A DNA stretch of 64,000 nucleotides from Brachypterus glaber. Taxonomy: Eukaryota; Arthropoda; Insecta; Coleoptera; Kateretidae. How positions within the stretch are numbered: the stretch's first letter is position 1; each line of letters starts with the position of its first letter. Below the pieces are notes generated by a model, which ran no database searches, was not told the DNA's origin, and worked only from the letters and a program-made list of their open reading frames with translations. The stretch spans positions 30,879,667 through 30,943,666 of the forward strand of contig OY294051.1 in the NCBI GenBank assembly GCA_958510825.1, written 5' to 3'. Below, one piece after another: positions 49,867 through 61,836 of the stretch. The translations under genes were made by a program, and so were the position numbers.

Positions 49867-50731
49867 TTACATAATAAGCACTGGTCGAATCGAAGTATTC
49901 GTTTATAAACGAATTTAGGGCTCGCGAAAATTATTATTAAAAAAAAAGTAAATACACACTTTAAACTATAGTTAACTAACCGGTCTGTTATTGCACAGTG
50001 AGTCGCTTAAAACAATAAGAGAAAAATTTTGAAAAAAGAAATTATTTTTTTTTGAAAATTTGTTTTTTAATCAATTGTTTTTTTCGTTTGGGGAATATTT
50101 TAAAAATAAAAAAAAATTTTTTTTTTCAAAAGTTGCTTTGACATGAAACACCGGTTAGTGAATTATTGTTAAAAGTGTTATTTTAAAAAATATATTTTTA
50201 AAATTTTTATTTGAGAGGGTCCCTTATTACAAGTTTTAAAATAATGTATGTAAACTGATAAAAAAATTTAAGAATGGTGCTTTCTCTGGTAAAAAACAGT
50301 TTAGGAAAAAAATCATAAAAAAAAACAAATAAATTGAATCAATTCAAAAATATTTATGTTCGGGATTTAACAATATGTTTTCCTTAATGAAACAAAAAAA
50401 ATATATTTTTGCAAACTGAAAATTAATACCTCTGTTGGCTATAACCGCTTCAACTCGCCGAGGCTTACTTAAAATTAAGCGATTTAGCTGATCTTGGTCC
50501 AAGACACCATAAATCCGGAAGAACTTGCTAGTTTCCTTACGTCATGAAAATGTGGTTGACGATTAATTACTGCTCTACCGAGCATGTCTCGGACATGTTA
50601 AACAAGATAATGAGACAGCGGCGGACCATTTTTTGTTTTTTCAATTATTTTTTCTCAGAGAAACCAAAATATCCTTTTTTCGATCAGTTTATTTGAATTT
50701 AAGCGTGCCTTCCTCAATAAATCTTTATAGT

Positions 50732-50930
50732 ATTAATGGTGTAGATCGCTTACAAAACAACTTAACACTACAAAATTTAAAGAACGGTTTGACATAGAGA
50801 CCTAAATTTTGAACCTAAGATTTTCAACGCGGCAAAAAAACTTTTGGTCGAAATTTCAAGTCTCTATGTCAAAGCGTTCTGGAATTATCGTAGTATACAG
50901 TGCTTTTGTAAGCGACCTGCACCGTTAATA
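50732..50930. mobile_element. Foldback element, relative of 22299-22660
   Basis: ATTAATGGTGTAGATCGCTT and AAGCGACCTGCACCGTTAAT are inverted. Both arms carry TGACATAGAGACC or its inverse. It lacks the nested centre of the larger copy. Confidence 0.75.
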
Positions 50931-51179
50931 CGACTTTATTAATAATATTTTATTAATATACTATATTAAGTTTTTTATTGTTACTTTTTATAAAATTTAT
51001 AATAAACCCATCTATATTTAATAATAAAAGTCATATTCATTAATTTTTGTTTTATTTTAATTTTTGAAGAACCGTTCTTTTTTATTATTTCAGAGTTTGT
51101 AATTTTTTTATCTATGGATGAAAGTGTTTAACACTTGATATTTTAACCGTCAAGAAAAATGTCAAGTTTTTGAGTTATT

Positions 51180-54100
51180 TTAATTTTGAAAAAATGGTTT
51201 GATGGTTTGGAAAATTATTTTGTGCTGAAACTTAGCACATTGAGCTGCTGAATCCAAATCTTCAAACAGAATGGTGAAAGCTTCTTTAGTTTCTGAGTTA
51301 TTGTATTTTTTAATTGAAAAATTCACACCTGCAAAAATGTCGATTTGAAAAACAAAATATGCAAACATTGCGAGTAAGAAAAATGCTGGTTTGTTTTTTG
51401 TGAATAACTCGTTTCTTCTTAAAGTTGGAGCTTTCCAAGTTTGAACATTTACTAAAGAACACATGCTAAATCCAAAAATGAAAACGGCATTTTTCTATCT
51501 TTTATAGTTTTCGAGAAATCGTATCGTACTTTTTTATTTTTAGAGCTAGAGCGCAACTCATGCGCTCAATCAATAGAGAATGAAAAACTACGTCCAAATA
51601 CATAGGCAAAAATATCGATTTCGAAAAAAAAAATTTTAGGCCAAAAATGTTTTAAGGTTTTGCGTTTTTTTTTCGGTCGATTGTCAAAATTATTTTAGGT
51701 TGAAACTTCGCACCTAGACTAATATTGAGCTGCTGAATCCAAATTTTCAAGCAGAATGTTGATATCTCCTTTAATTTTCGAGTTATTTCGTTTTTAAATT
51801 AAATAACACAAATATGCAAAAATGTCGAGTTAGAACACAGAAGTGTGCACAAATTGCGAGTTGTAAAAACGTGGTTTGTTTTTTGTGAATAACTTCTTTA
51901 CGCTTTGAGATAGAGCATTGAAACTTGGGCTTTTTAGAGAAGAACACAAACTGAATCCACAAATGAAAACGGTGTTTCTCTATCTCTTATAGTTTGCGAG
52001 GAATCGTGCCAAACTTTTTTATTTTTAGAGCTAGAGCGCAACTGATGCGCTTAATCAATAGAGAATGAAAAAGTACGTCCAAATACATAGGCCAAAATAT
52101 CGATTTCGAAAAAAAAAATTTTGGGCCAAAAATGTTTTAAGGTTAACCCCTTGCGTTTTTTTCGGCCGATTTTCAAAATTATTTTGGGCTGAAACTTGGC
52201 ACCTAGACTAATATTGAGCTGCTGAATCCAAATCTTCAAGCAGAATGTCGATAGCTCCTTTAGTTTTCGAGTTATTGCATTTTTAAATTAAAAAATACAA
52301 ATATGCAAAAATGTCGAGTTGGGACACAAAAGTGTGCACGAATTGCGACTTGGAAAAACGTGGTTTATTTTTTGTGAATAACTTCTTTACGCTTTGAGAT
52401 AGAGCATTGAAACTTGGGCTTTTTAGAGAAGAACACAAACTGAATCCACAAATGAAAACGTTGTTTCTCTATCTCTTATAGTTTGCGAGGAATCGTGCCA
52501 AACTTTTTTATTTTTAGAGCTAGAGCGCAACTGATGCGCTTAATCAATAGAGAATGAAAAAGTACGTCCAAATACATCGGCCAAAATATCGATTTCGAAA
52601 AAAAAAAATTTGGGCCAAAAATGTTTTAAGGTTAACCCCTTGCGTTTTTTTCGGCCGATTTTCAAAATTATTTTGGGCTGAAACTTAGCACCTAGACTAA
52701 TATTGAGCTGCTGAATCCAAATCTTCAAGCAGAATGTCGATAGCTCCTTTAGTTTTCGAGTTATTGCATTTTTAAATTAAAAAATACAAATATGCAAAAA
52801 TGTCGAGTTGGGACACAAAAGTGTGCACAAATTGCGACTTGGAAAAACGTGGTTTGTTTTTTGTGAATAACTTCTTTACGCTTTGAGATAGAGCATTGAA
52901 ACTTGGATTTTATAGTGAAGAACACCACCTGAATCCAAAAATGAAAACGGATTTTCTCTATCTTTTATAGTTTTCGAGTATCGTGCAAATTTTTTTTATT
53001 TTTAGAGCTAGAGCGCAACTGATGCGCTCAATCAATAGAGAATGAAAACCTACGACCAAATATATAGGCCAAAATATCGATTTCAAAAAAAAAAATTTGG
53101 CCCAAAAAATATTCGGCCGATTTTCAAAATTATTTTGGGCTAAAACTTCGCACCTAGACTAATATTGAGCTGCTGAATCCAAATCTTCAAGCAGAATGTT
53201 GATATCTCCTTTAGTTTTCGAGTTATTGCGTTTTTAAATTAAGTAACACAAATATGCAAAAATGTCGAGTTGTAACACAAAAGTGTGCACAAATTGAGAG
53301 TTGAAAAAGCGTGGTTTGTTTTTTGTGAATAACTTCTTTACGCTTTGAGATAGAGCATTGAAACTTGGGCTTTTTAGAGAAGAACACAAACTGAATCCAA
53401 AAATGAAAACGGTGTTTCTCTATCTTTTATAGTTTGCGAGGAATCGTGCCAAACTTTTTTAGTTTTAGAGCTAGAGCGCAACTGATGTGCTCAATCGATA
53501 GAGAATAAAAAACTAAGTTCAAATACATTCGTCTAAATCCCGATTTCGAAAAAAAAAAATTTTTGGGTCAAAAAAGATTTAAAGGTTTGACTTTTCTCAG
53601 CCGATTTCAAAAATTATTTTGGGCTGGAACTTGGCACATAGCCCAACATTGAGCTGCTGAATCCAAATCTTCAAGCAGAATGGCGATAGCTCCTTTAGTT
53701 TCTGAGTTATATTTTTAATTGGAAATTCAAACCTGCAAAAATGTCGATTTGGAAAACAAAATATGCAAACATTGCGAGTAAGAAAAATGCTGGTTTGTTT
53801 TTTGTGAATAACTCGTTTCTCCTTGGAGTTAGAGCTTTCAAAGTTGGAACATTTACTAAAGAACACATGCTGAATCCAAAAATGAAAAGGGCATTTTTCT
53901 ATCTTTTATAGTTTTCGAGAAATCATTTTGAACTTTTTTATTTTTAGAGCTGGAGCGCAACTGATATGCTCAATCGATAGAGAATAAAAAACTACGTTCA
54001 AATACATTCGTCTAAATCCCGATTTCGAAAAAAAAATTTTGGGTCAAAAAAGATTTAAGGTTGACTTTTTTCAGCCGATCTGGAAAATTATTTTGGGCTG
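51180..54100. repeat. Satellite-like array, six units of about 480 bp
   Basis: The anchor AGAGCTAGAGCGCAAC (or a close variant) recurs near 51543, 52027, 52516, 53003, 53467 and 53946, giving periods of 484, 489, 487, 464 and 479 bp. Middle units are nearly identical, while outer ones diverge and share their own variants (for example at 51250-51450 and 53640-53860). Minus-strand frames at 52051-52239 and 52540-52728 are two phases of the same unit and not genes. Confidence 0.9.
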
Positions 54101-56420
54101 CTGAAATAAAAAATTAGGAAATAAATACAAATATATTTTTTAAATATTTTTTTATTGAACTCTAAGTATAATTGATGAGCCCGTAACCCAGTAATAGATA
54201 GATATAAATATATACAAAAAAATGCAAAGAGAAAATAGTTTTTATACAAAAAACCCCAATGCATATAAAAATGCTTAAAATATGTTTATTTTTTACAAAA
54301 TATATATTCTACAAATATTATGTATCAAAAGATTATTACTTACTAATTATTTTTTTCATTTTCAAAATGTTAAAAAATTATATACCTGATATGACAGCAA
54401 AATCCTAAAAAAATTGTTTTGAACAATTTTTTGAAATTAAAATTTTAATTTAAATGCAATGACAGGGTAAATAGTACACCCAATTTCGCCAGAACTCTAA
54501 GAAAACATAGGTCTTAAATATAATATAATAATATAATAGTTTATTAAACACATTTCGTCTGACATTGTTCCCCTTAATAAAGTAGAATACTAAACAGTTT
54601 TAAATTTTTTATTAAAAGTTACCGTCAAAGGGTGTGAAATCTTTCAGCAAACGTCACGTACATTTTGGCTAATGTTTTTAGTACTGGTAGTATAGAGCAG
54701 TCAGCGCGCGGCGAAAGACGACAAGTACTGCAGGAAATATAATTTACGAGAACGGGCATGAAGGTTTATTTTGTGGGTCCGTCGAGATACATAATTTGTT
54801 TTAGAGGTGTAAAAAAGTAGTTTTTGGAAACTTGTGGAAACGTTTGGTTATAAGTAAATTCGAGTTTAACTATTATCTGGCCCTAGTAGTAAAAAGTTTT
54901 AGCTTTTTATCAACATTGTGTAATTTTTTACATTTATATAAATAGTGGGGAAATGGTGGGGTGAAATCGATCACTAATTGGTCTAAATAAAGCTCTCTTT
55001 GTCATTTAAGTTATTTGTGTTTTGCAGGAAATCAAGTACTTTCATTATGTGCTTTACAATAACCCCCTCCCAAACCATTTCAGAAATAATATTTAAGTTT
55101 AAGATATGTAAATATGTACCTTTTTGATAATAAATACAGTTTTGTTTACTAGTTTTTTAACTTTTTTTTATTTAAAAACAAAAAAGTTTTTTTAAAACGA
55201 GGATAAATGATCGGTTCTACTCTCGAAGTTGCTTAAGTCAAATATACGTGAAATAAAAGGAGTGTTGACAGTTATAAATGCTTGAAACTTTTTATTTTTA
55301 TTTTTGTAAGAAAACCGAAAAAAAAAAACGCAAAAAAGGGCAATTTTTTACCGGTTTCACCCCCGTTGACGGTATAAAACTGTTTTTTACAACCTAATGA
55401 ACACATTTTAAACTTTTTGAAAGTTATAAAATAAAATTCATTAAACAAAAACAAGTTTTAATCTTCTATTAAAGCTTTTAAGACGTGTTTTTGTATTCAC
55501 TTCATTTGGAAAGTAACCATACATGTATACAAGTACATACATGTATACAAAACTTTCCTTAAAAAAAAAACAGATTTTTTTGAACGCCCCTAATTTTTTT
55601 TCCAAATATATTTTTCTTATCTAAAAACATTGAAAAGAAAAATCTTTTAAATGTTGTTATAAAAAATATATCAATAATTTAAAAAAATGTATTATTTATT
55701 CTAAAAAAAATTGTTTTTGCATTTTTTCGATAGGATCCTAGGACGTACCTTAAAATTATTTAGTGTCCCGCGGTATATTGACCCGAAATTTGGTTCACAT
55801 AATTATTAGACAATTTTAAACAAATTTAGGAGCGTTCCTAAAAACTATTTTTTTTAAGGACACATGTACGGTTTAAATGAGCTATATCCATATTATTTGA
55901 AATGATACATAAAAAGGTTTTGGTAACAGAATAATACTTAATATTTTATAAATAAGAAATAAATCTATAAAAAAATACAGTATGTTTCCAAAACCACGAG
56001 AAACAAGCGCAAGCAAATGAAATTAAGAAAAAATAATACATTATGTATACTTCATATAAATAAAATGAAAATTAAAAGTTAAAATACAAAAATTAATTCG
56101 ATCTAGAATATAAAAAAATGTTAATAATACAGGATATCCCATAATGTATAAACAATTTAAAATTATATTATATTTAAGGCAGTATAAAAAAAATCACGCA
56201 ATTTTCCCCTATTTTCCCCTAGATCGTCGCAACCCCTCTAAAAATATTGTTTCGTAATAACAAGAGATGGGGACACTAGGCCTAAAAGTCCTTGTTTCAC
56301 AATTAAAATATTTAGTTTATTTACAGTCAACAAGAGCACTAGTTACATAAAATTCAATATGGCCGACGGTCTTGTGTCCTTATTCTCCCGGGTCCTTTCG
56401 ATTCAGATGATAATTTTATA
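54101..56420. other. AT-rich intergenic DNA
   Basis: Only short AT runs and a small ACATACATGTATACAA duplication near 55520-55560 were seen. No gene, RNA gene or transposon end was recognised. Confidence 0.6.
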
Positions 56421-56659
56421 TTAACCCTATATTGAACTTTGTTCCCAATTGGCAACACTGGGAATTAAGACCCCTGAATTCTTTAATAATCCAAAAAACA
56501 ATTTTATAGGCACCTAGTTTTTACTATTGTGTTTTTATCTTATTTCTAATTTATTTTTTGTCTAGTCAAAACAAGAGACCATAAGATTAACCATATCTCG
56601 CATATATATCTATTATGTATTAATATCTACCATAATCCCACACAAGCCCTTAAGGACTT

Positions 56660-56800
56660 ATGGGAATGGACACAATGAAGAACAAAATAATTGTAAAACT
56701 ATTAATGAATAAAAAATTATTTATTATTACAATTTGGGATCCATTGGGATTCCTAGCACCAGCTTTAGTCAGTAAATTAGCATTCAATTGCTCTGTGTGT
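56660..56800 (+). pseudogene. BEL/Pao retrotransposon pol fragment
   Basis: The frame reads IITIWDPLGFLAPALVSKLA, matching the (F/W)DPLGFLAP motif downstream of reverse transcriptase in BEL/Pao polyproteins. Nothing more of the polyprotein is open. Confidence 0.55.
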
Positions 56801-56820
56801 GTTTACCGCGTGTATTGTAC

Positions 56821-57055
56821 TCTCACACAAAAATCACAAATCAAAGCTATGAACTTTCTATGAATAAATAGTAAACTGCTCTCCCAAAATGCTATCGTGC
56901 GCTCACTAGGATAAAGGTGTATCTGCAGCATTCCAGAGAAGAAATACTAGATCTAGTTAGAAGAGCTTGCAAAGGAATAAAGTAATATATCTTTATCTAA
57001 TGCTGGTCCTTAATTACAATTCAATTTTTTTCGAATTTAACCCTCATTTGGTTTT
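56821..57055 (+). repeat. Dispersed repeat, partner of 24351-24672
   Basis: Over 80% similar by eye to the copy in USP7 intron 12, without the 100-bp insert. It follows the BEL/Pao fragment directly, so it may be LTR or 3' sequence of the same element. Confidence 0.7.
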
Positions 57056-58111
57056 ATCTGATATTGCCGTTAAATATTTAAACAGCTAATCACTTTTAAA
57101 TTTAGCTGGAGTCAAATTTTTGTTAGTGTGTTGGTTTTTGTTCAAAAACGTTCTTTGGGGTCCAAAAAATCCTAAAAACTGTTTTGTTGATTACCACATA
57201 CAATTTGTGAGCAAGTTGCTGTATTAGTATTTTTTAGTTTTGTATTATTCGTTTTTCTTCTTATGTGAACAATGTTTCCGGATGGGTTTAAAAAAATGTA
57301 TCAACATTTTTGAAATAAAAGAAAAAACAACGTTTTCAATATTTTTTATAAATTAAGCAAGTCAAAGACGTATCATAAAATTTTTTCGTTACAAAATAAC
57401 ATCGTGTTCAATATAGGGTTAAAGTAAAATAAACATGGCTTATGCCCATTATTTCCCCGAGGTCTTCAATTTTTGGTTCTATGTTGTAAGTCACAAATAA
57501 TGACGAAAATGATAAAAACCTCTTAAAATTTTAGCGGACTGTTAGAATATGCATAAAAACTGTTTAAGCAAACTGGGATACCCTTGAAATTAAATTTGTG
57601 TTTTACAGAAAAAATCAACATAGTACCTTTTGGTCTAAAATTAAAATTTAGTATATCTAAGGCCGATCAAAATCAAGAATAAATTAATTTTATATAAATC
57701 TTTTTATAAATATTATTTTTTGTGTAAAACACATAAGTACACTAACCAATTATATACAACTTTTTTTTGAAATTAAAAACACTGTCAAATAATAAACTTT
57801 CCTTTGATCCAAAAAATATAACAAAAAATATTTTGAAACTATTTTTTTAAAAGAATTCTGTAAAACTATGCAAGAACTACGCTATATATATATATAGGCC
57901 CTTTAATCTAAAATTTATCATTACTGGAGTACAAAAATTTAGAAAAATATATTGCATTATTTTTTGATCAGTGTTCATATTCTAATTTCACAAAACATCA
58001 GTTTCTTTGTAGCAAAAATTACTGGACCTACAAAATTATCTATTTTTTGCTTATTACGATCTGCATCTTAAGGCTAATTCACGTAACGATTCTTGTGAAT
58101 AAGGATTTTGT

Positions 58112-58160
58112 AGACGTGAGTCATGTGACGTCATGTCACATGACATCACGTGACGTCCGA
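58112..58160. promoter_or_regulatory. Cluster of CRE/E-box-like palindromes
   Basis: Within 45 bp lie TGACGTCA (58126-58133), CACGTG (58147-58152), TCATGTGA and TCACATGA, all overlapping inverted motifs. It sits about 100 bp past the stop of the minus-strand gene. It could be a regulatory site or a palindromic repeat core. Confidence 0.35.
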
Positions 58161-58258
58161 AGTGTACTACTATAAATAAAAAAATTACATAATATAATTA
58201 GTATTTTAGAGTGTTTTTCGTTAAGTAAAGCGTATATATTTTAGAGTTTTTTATTTAT

Positions 58259-58406
58259 TTAATTGGGCGCATCTTCACCGTCCATGGAGGCCTCGTCCTG
58301 AGTCGCGGAGTCGTCACCAGACACGTTTCCACTGGATGGTTGGAGTGAGCCACGGTGCGCCGAACTGAGGCGTGATGATGACAGGCCCATTCCACCTGTG
58401 CCTCGC
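58259..58406 (-). CDS. Terminal exon of the unknown minus-strand gene
   Basis: Reads RGTGGMGLSSSRLSSAHRGS and ends ASMDGEDAPN. The exon is a sharp GC-rich island in AT-rich DNA, with a good acceptor and an AATAAATAAA overlapping the region just past the stop. Confidence 0.65.
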
Positions 58407-61400
58407 CTAAAAATGTACAAAAAATTATTACACGAATTTTCGTCAATACAACCCATATTAGACTTTTTCGCTGATTTGTCTGACTTCTTAGGGGCCGTCC
58501 ATAAAAGACGTCAAACCATTTTCGGATGTCCACTTTTCCAAATTCAATAATGATAAAAAAGTGAAAATCTGAAAAAAAGAGGGGGGGGTACCCTACTGCG
58601 TTTTGAACGTCCTTTAGAGGGGGGGTGTCTGAAATTCCGGAATTTTCGCGGACGTCTTTTATGAACGGCCCCTTAGGTAACATTAGTTTACAATTTTTTT
58701 TGTTAACAGTTTTTTCAATTTTGTTTTTTCGTTCGTTAACAAAAAATTTTTTAGAAAAAAATATTAAAAAAAAAAGAATTTGTATCCAAAACCCTCACGG
58801 CATGATTTTTTGGGTCGATAACAGAAAAATGGCCCAACGCAAAACTAGGCTTAAAAAATTCCTTGTACCCGTAACGTTAAAAAGTTATATTTTCTCATGG
58901 ATGAGAGGTGTTCCCAAGATTCCCGAAACAAAAAATTATAGCAGTTTTATTATTCTTAAATAGATGACAAAAACCGTGACATACTTTATGAACGTCCCTT
59001 TTCAAATAATAAAACAAATAAATCAAACATTAGTTTTAAAAAAATAAGTATGCGTTTGTTTTAAATACATTAGGGTCTTGGTCTATTCATTGATCAACGA
59101 ACCACCCACCACCCCTAAATTTTTTTTGATACATGTATACACTCTTGTGACAAAACACCTATAAGTTAGTAACTTACTGTTAGTTTATAAACACACAGAA
59201 AAATACAAAACAAAAATCTTGAACTAAATTAAACAAAAATCAAATACTAAAAGCTGGTATAGTTATTTTAAATCATCTGTCACAATTTGTAAGAAATTTT
59301 AACTTTTCTATTAGTTAAAATGGGTTAATTTTAAGAAAAACTTTATATATTGTTTAAAGGGTAAAGTAAGGTTTAGTTAGTTTTCTATTATGTCGCTTTA
59401 AAGTTAAATTTTCTACAAAATTTTGTGTTTAGGTTATTTTTATCATGTTAAAATTTTGGCTTGGTTAATTGCAGTAAAAAAGAGAAAAGATGACTATAAA
59501 ATATATCAAAATATCATATGTTCTTAGAATTTTAAACATGGTGTAAACTGTAATGCCAATCCAAAACAAAAATCCTTAATCAGTCATCAATTTAAATGTA
59601 AGTTTTTTTTTAATTTTAGAGCAAAATAGAAAAAATTGTATAAAGCACTCGTTTCATGACACGTTTTTAGCGCATTAGAAAACTCGCCGCAATCGGCTCG
59701 TTTTCTAAACTTGTACTCGTGCGCTAAAAACGTATGTTATGAAACTAGTACTTTAATATACTAATTTTCTATTTTGCGACTCTTATAAGCTCATAATCAC
59801 ACGCATTTTGCGTGTTCTTATAGGCCCATAAGAGATCTCTACTTTTTTTTCTGTTGGGTTGGCAAGATACAAAAGCCTATCTCTTGACGTTTTGTGTGCA
59901 AATGTCAATGTCGATTTAAAGTTTAATTTTTTACAAAATTTTGTGTTTGGGTTATTTTTTAGCGTGTTAAAATTGTGGACTGGTTAATTGCAGTGAAAAA
60001 AAAAGAGATGACTGTAAAATATATCAAAATATCATTTGTTCTTAGAATTTTAAACATAGTGTAAACTGTAATGCCAACCCAAAACAAAAAAACCCTAAAT
60101 CAGTCATCAATTTAAATGTAAGTATTTTAAATTTTAGAGCAAAATAGAAAGAATTGTATAAAGCACTCGTTTCATAACACGTTTTTAGAGCACTAGTACT
60201 TTAATATACTATTATGTTACAACGAGTTACGAGTTCGGAAAGTGACAGATTACGTAAGAAGCAGGCAGTACGATTGACATACAAAATTTTATATACAGCG
60301 TGCCTTTAGGACTTTCTACTTTACCGAAATAGTATGGAAATAAGTACTTTTCAGCTTAAAAAATAGTTATTTATGGTACTAGTGGGTAAAGTAAGATATT
60401 GCCCATGAGAAAATTAACCTGCGAGGCGTCAGACAAGCAGGTTAATTGTCGAGAGGGTAATATCGGTTTACCCATGAGTGCCATACAAGGTTTTATCCAA
60501 TAAATAGCTTAGAAATTTATATTTTTATTAAAAATTTTAATGACATTTACAAGAAAATAATTTGACGAGTGAAAGTTGAGTGGGTAAAATAAATAATTAT
60601 CCACTCAATAAAGTAAAAGCCATGCGGGGGTTATTATTGAGTTTATCTATTTAAAATAAAGCTGGCAATTGTCTTATTATCTGTATATTGGATAAATTAT
60701 TTCCCTGACGGACGCAGAAAAAAAAATATTTTCGAAAAAACGGCAGACTAACATCTCTACTCTAAATTTCTCTACTCCCTAACATCCCTACTCCATAACA
60801 TCCCTACTCCACAACAACTCTACTCCTTAGCATCTCTACTCCATAACATCTCTACTTCATAACAACTCTACTCCACACTATAGACACTCGATTAGCCACT
60901 TGTCTTAACTCAAAAGAATATTTGTCATGTCACTGTCAAAAATGAATTCAGTTTATTAATTACTTACATATTAGTGCATGTTAAGAGTACGCGGTCATTG
61001 TTGCTTTTAGAATAATTCATTTATGATTGTTCTAGATTTACATTTAAAGATAAACGTTTTCTAGGAAAAAAATAAAATAATCTAGAAGAAGAAGATTCTT
61101 TGTTCTTTGAACTGCTCATTTATTATTAAGTGGCTAATAAAGTGCATATAGTGTGGAGTAGAGTTGTTACGGAGTAGAGATGTTATGGAGTAGAGATGTT
61201 ACGGAGTAGAGTTGTTGTGGAGTAGGGATGTTATGGAGTAGGGATGTTAGGGAGTAGAGAAATTTAGAGTAGAGATGTTAGTCTGCCGAAAAAACATCAG
61301 TGGCTAGGTAATTGTTAACACAATAAATAAAAAGCGCTTTGACGTAATAGAGTAGTTATGGTGGAATTGTATATGGGAAAAGTTAGGTTGGAATTCGGAA

Positions 61401-61836
61401 TACTAGATCTGAGAACGTCTTCTCAAATTTAAAATTCCAAGTTAGATCAAAAGCAAGCAAAAAAACTATATTTTTTCGAGAACACTCGCTATTTCTCTAT
61501 GTAGAAAAAAAGCAAGAAAAAATACAAGGTTTATTGTATCAAGAAAAAAAGTGAGTTATTTTCGAAAAAATATGTATAAAAATGCAAAAAAAATATATTA
61601 TTTTGTTAATGTAATGAAAATCCTACACATTTCTCAAATCACTAATTATTTCAAACACTTTTATTATTTTCTCAAAAATTGGAAAAATTATTATAAAACT
61701 TTCAAAAAATCTTTAATATAACTTACTGAATTTCAAAAGATAAACTTCTGACTTTCTTAACGGTATCTGGCAAACTATTTTGTAAGTTCTCGTTTGTTGT
61801 GAAAGTGGCCAGACTAATTTGGCTTATTTGTGACAT
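58259..61836 (-). CDS. Probable small two-exon gene, unknown function
   Basis: Exons on the minus strand: 61727-61836 and 58259-58406. The first starts MSQISQISLATFTTNENLQN and ends at a consensus GTAAGT donor in phase 2. The second follows a T-rich TTTTTAG acceptor, needs one base to complete a codon, and ends GDDSATQDEASMDGEDAPN then TAA, with AATAAA immediately after. The direct join gives 85 residues. The C-terminal half is Ser-rich then acidic and probably disordered. No family was recognised. GC-rich third positions in exon 2 support coding. Other exons may lie in the 3.3-kb intron, and an acceptor-like T-tract just before the ATG leaves room for an upstream exon. Confidence 0.5.
58491..58672. 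mobile_element. Harbinger-like MITE, 182 bp
   Basis: GGGGCCGTCCATAAAAGACG and CGTCTTTTATGAACGGCCCC are inverted, with TTA on each side (58488-58490 and 58673-58675). It is inside the intron of the small minus-strand gene. Confidence 0.88.
59398..60222 (+). repeat. Direct duplication with hairpin ends
   Basis: Block 59398-59660 (TTCTACAAAATTTTGTGTTT and onward to TCATCAATTTAAATGTAAG) is repeated at 59917-60175. Each copy is followed by the AAGCACTCGTTTCATRACAC hairpin family, complete at 59641-59762 and truncated at 60165-60222. Confidence 0.8.
59675..59708. repeat. GC-rich palindromic core inside the hairpin
   Basis: TTAGAAAACTCGCCG, CAAT and CGGCTCGTTTTCTAA form a stem. The related hairpin at 3961-4148 has no such segment at the same place (GCGCACTAGTACTCG). 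Confidence 0.7.
60345..60700 (+). repeat. Dispersed repeat with palindromic core, copy 2
   Basis: Inverted relative to 39538-39893. The core TTAACCTGCGAGGCGTCAG, with GCAGGTTAA, is flanked by ATATTGCCC and TTTACCCAY inverted blocks. Confidence 0.85.
60741..61288. mobile_element. Foldback element with short tandem units in its arms
   Basis: CGGCAGACTAACATCTCTAC and GTAGAGATGTTAGTCTGCCG are inverted ends. Each arm (about 150 bp) is built of 14-17-bp units like ACATCTCTACTCCATA. The non-repeated centre is about 240 bp. Confidence 0.85.
61727..61836 (-). CDS. Exon 1 of the unknown minus-strand gene
   Basis: The frame is MSQISQISLATFTTNENLQN followed by SLPDTVKKVRSLSFEI. The donor is GTAAGT. The other two frames have stops within eight codons, which supports this reading. 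Confidence 0.5.

Larger units (their letters stand above)
56425..57418. mobile_element. piggyBac-like element with TTAA targets, 994 bp
   Basis: TTAA then CCCTATATTGAAC (56421-56437) faces GTTCAATATAGGG then TTAA (to 57422). CCC ends and TTAA duplications are the piggyBac signature. No transposase is inside; a BEL/Pao fragment and a dispersed repeat are. Confidence 0.75.

Noticed and set aside
50400..50620. GC-richer stretch resembling a transposase on the minus strand
   Set aside because: Some phrases hint at a mobile-element protein, but no catalytic motif could be aligned.
52051..52728. Two identical 62-codon minus-strand frames
   Set aside because: They are the same position in consecutive 480-bp array units, with no start context or domain.
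58625..58963. 112-codon plus-strand frame
   Set aside because: It begins inside a MITE terminal repeat and is Lys/Phe-rich without a domain.
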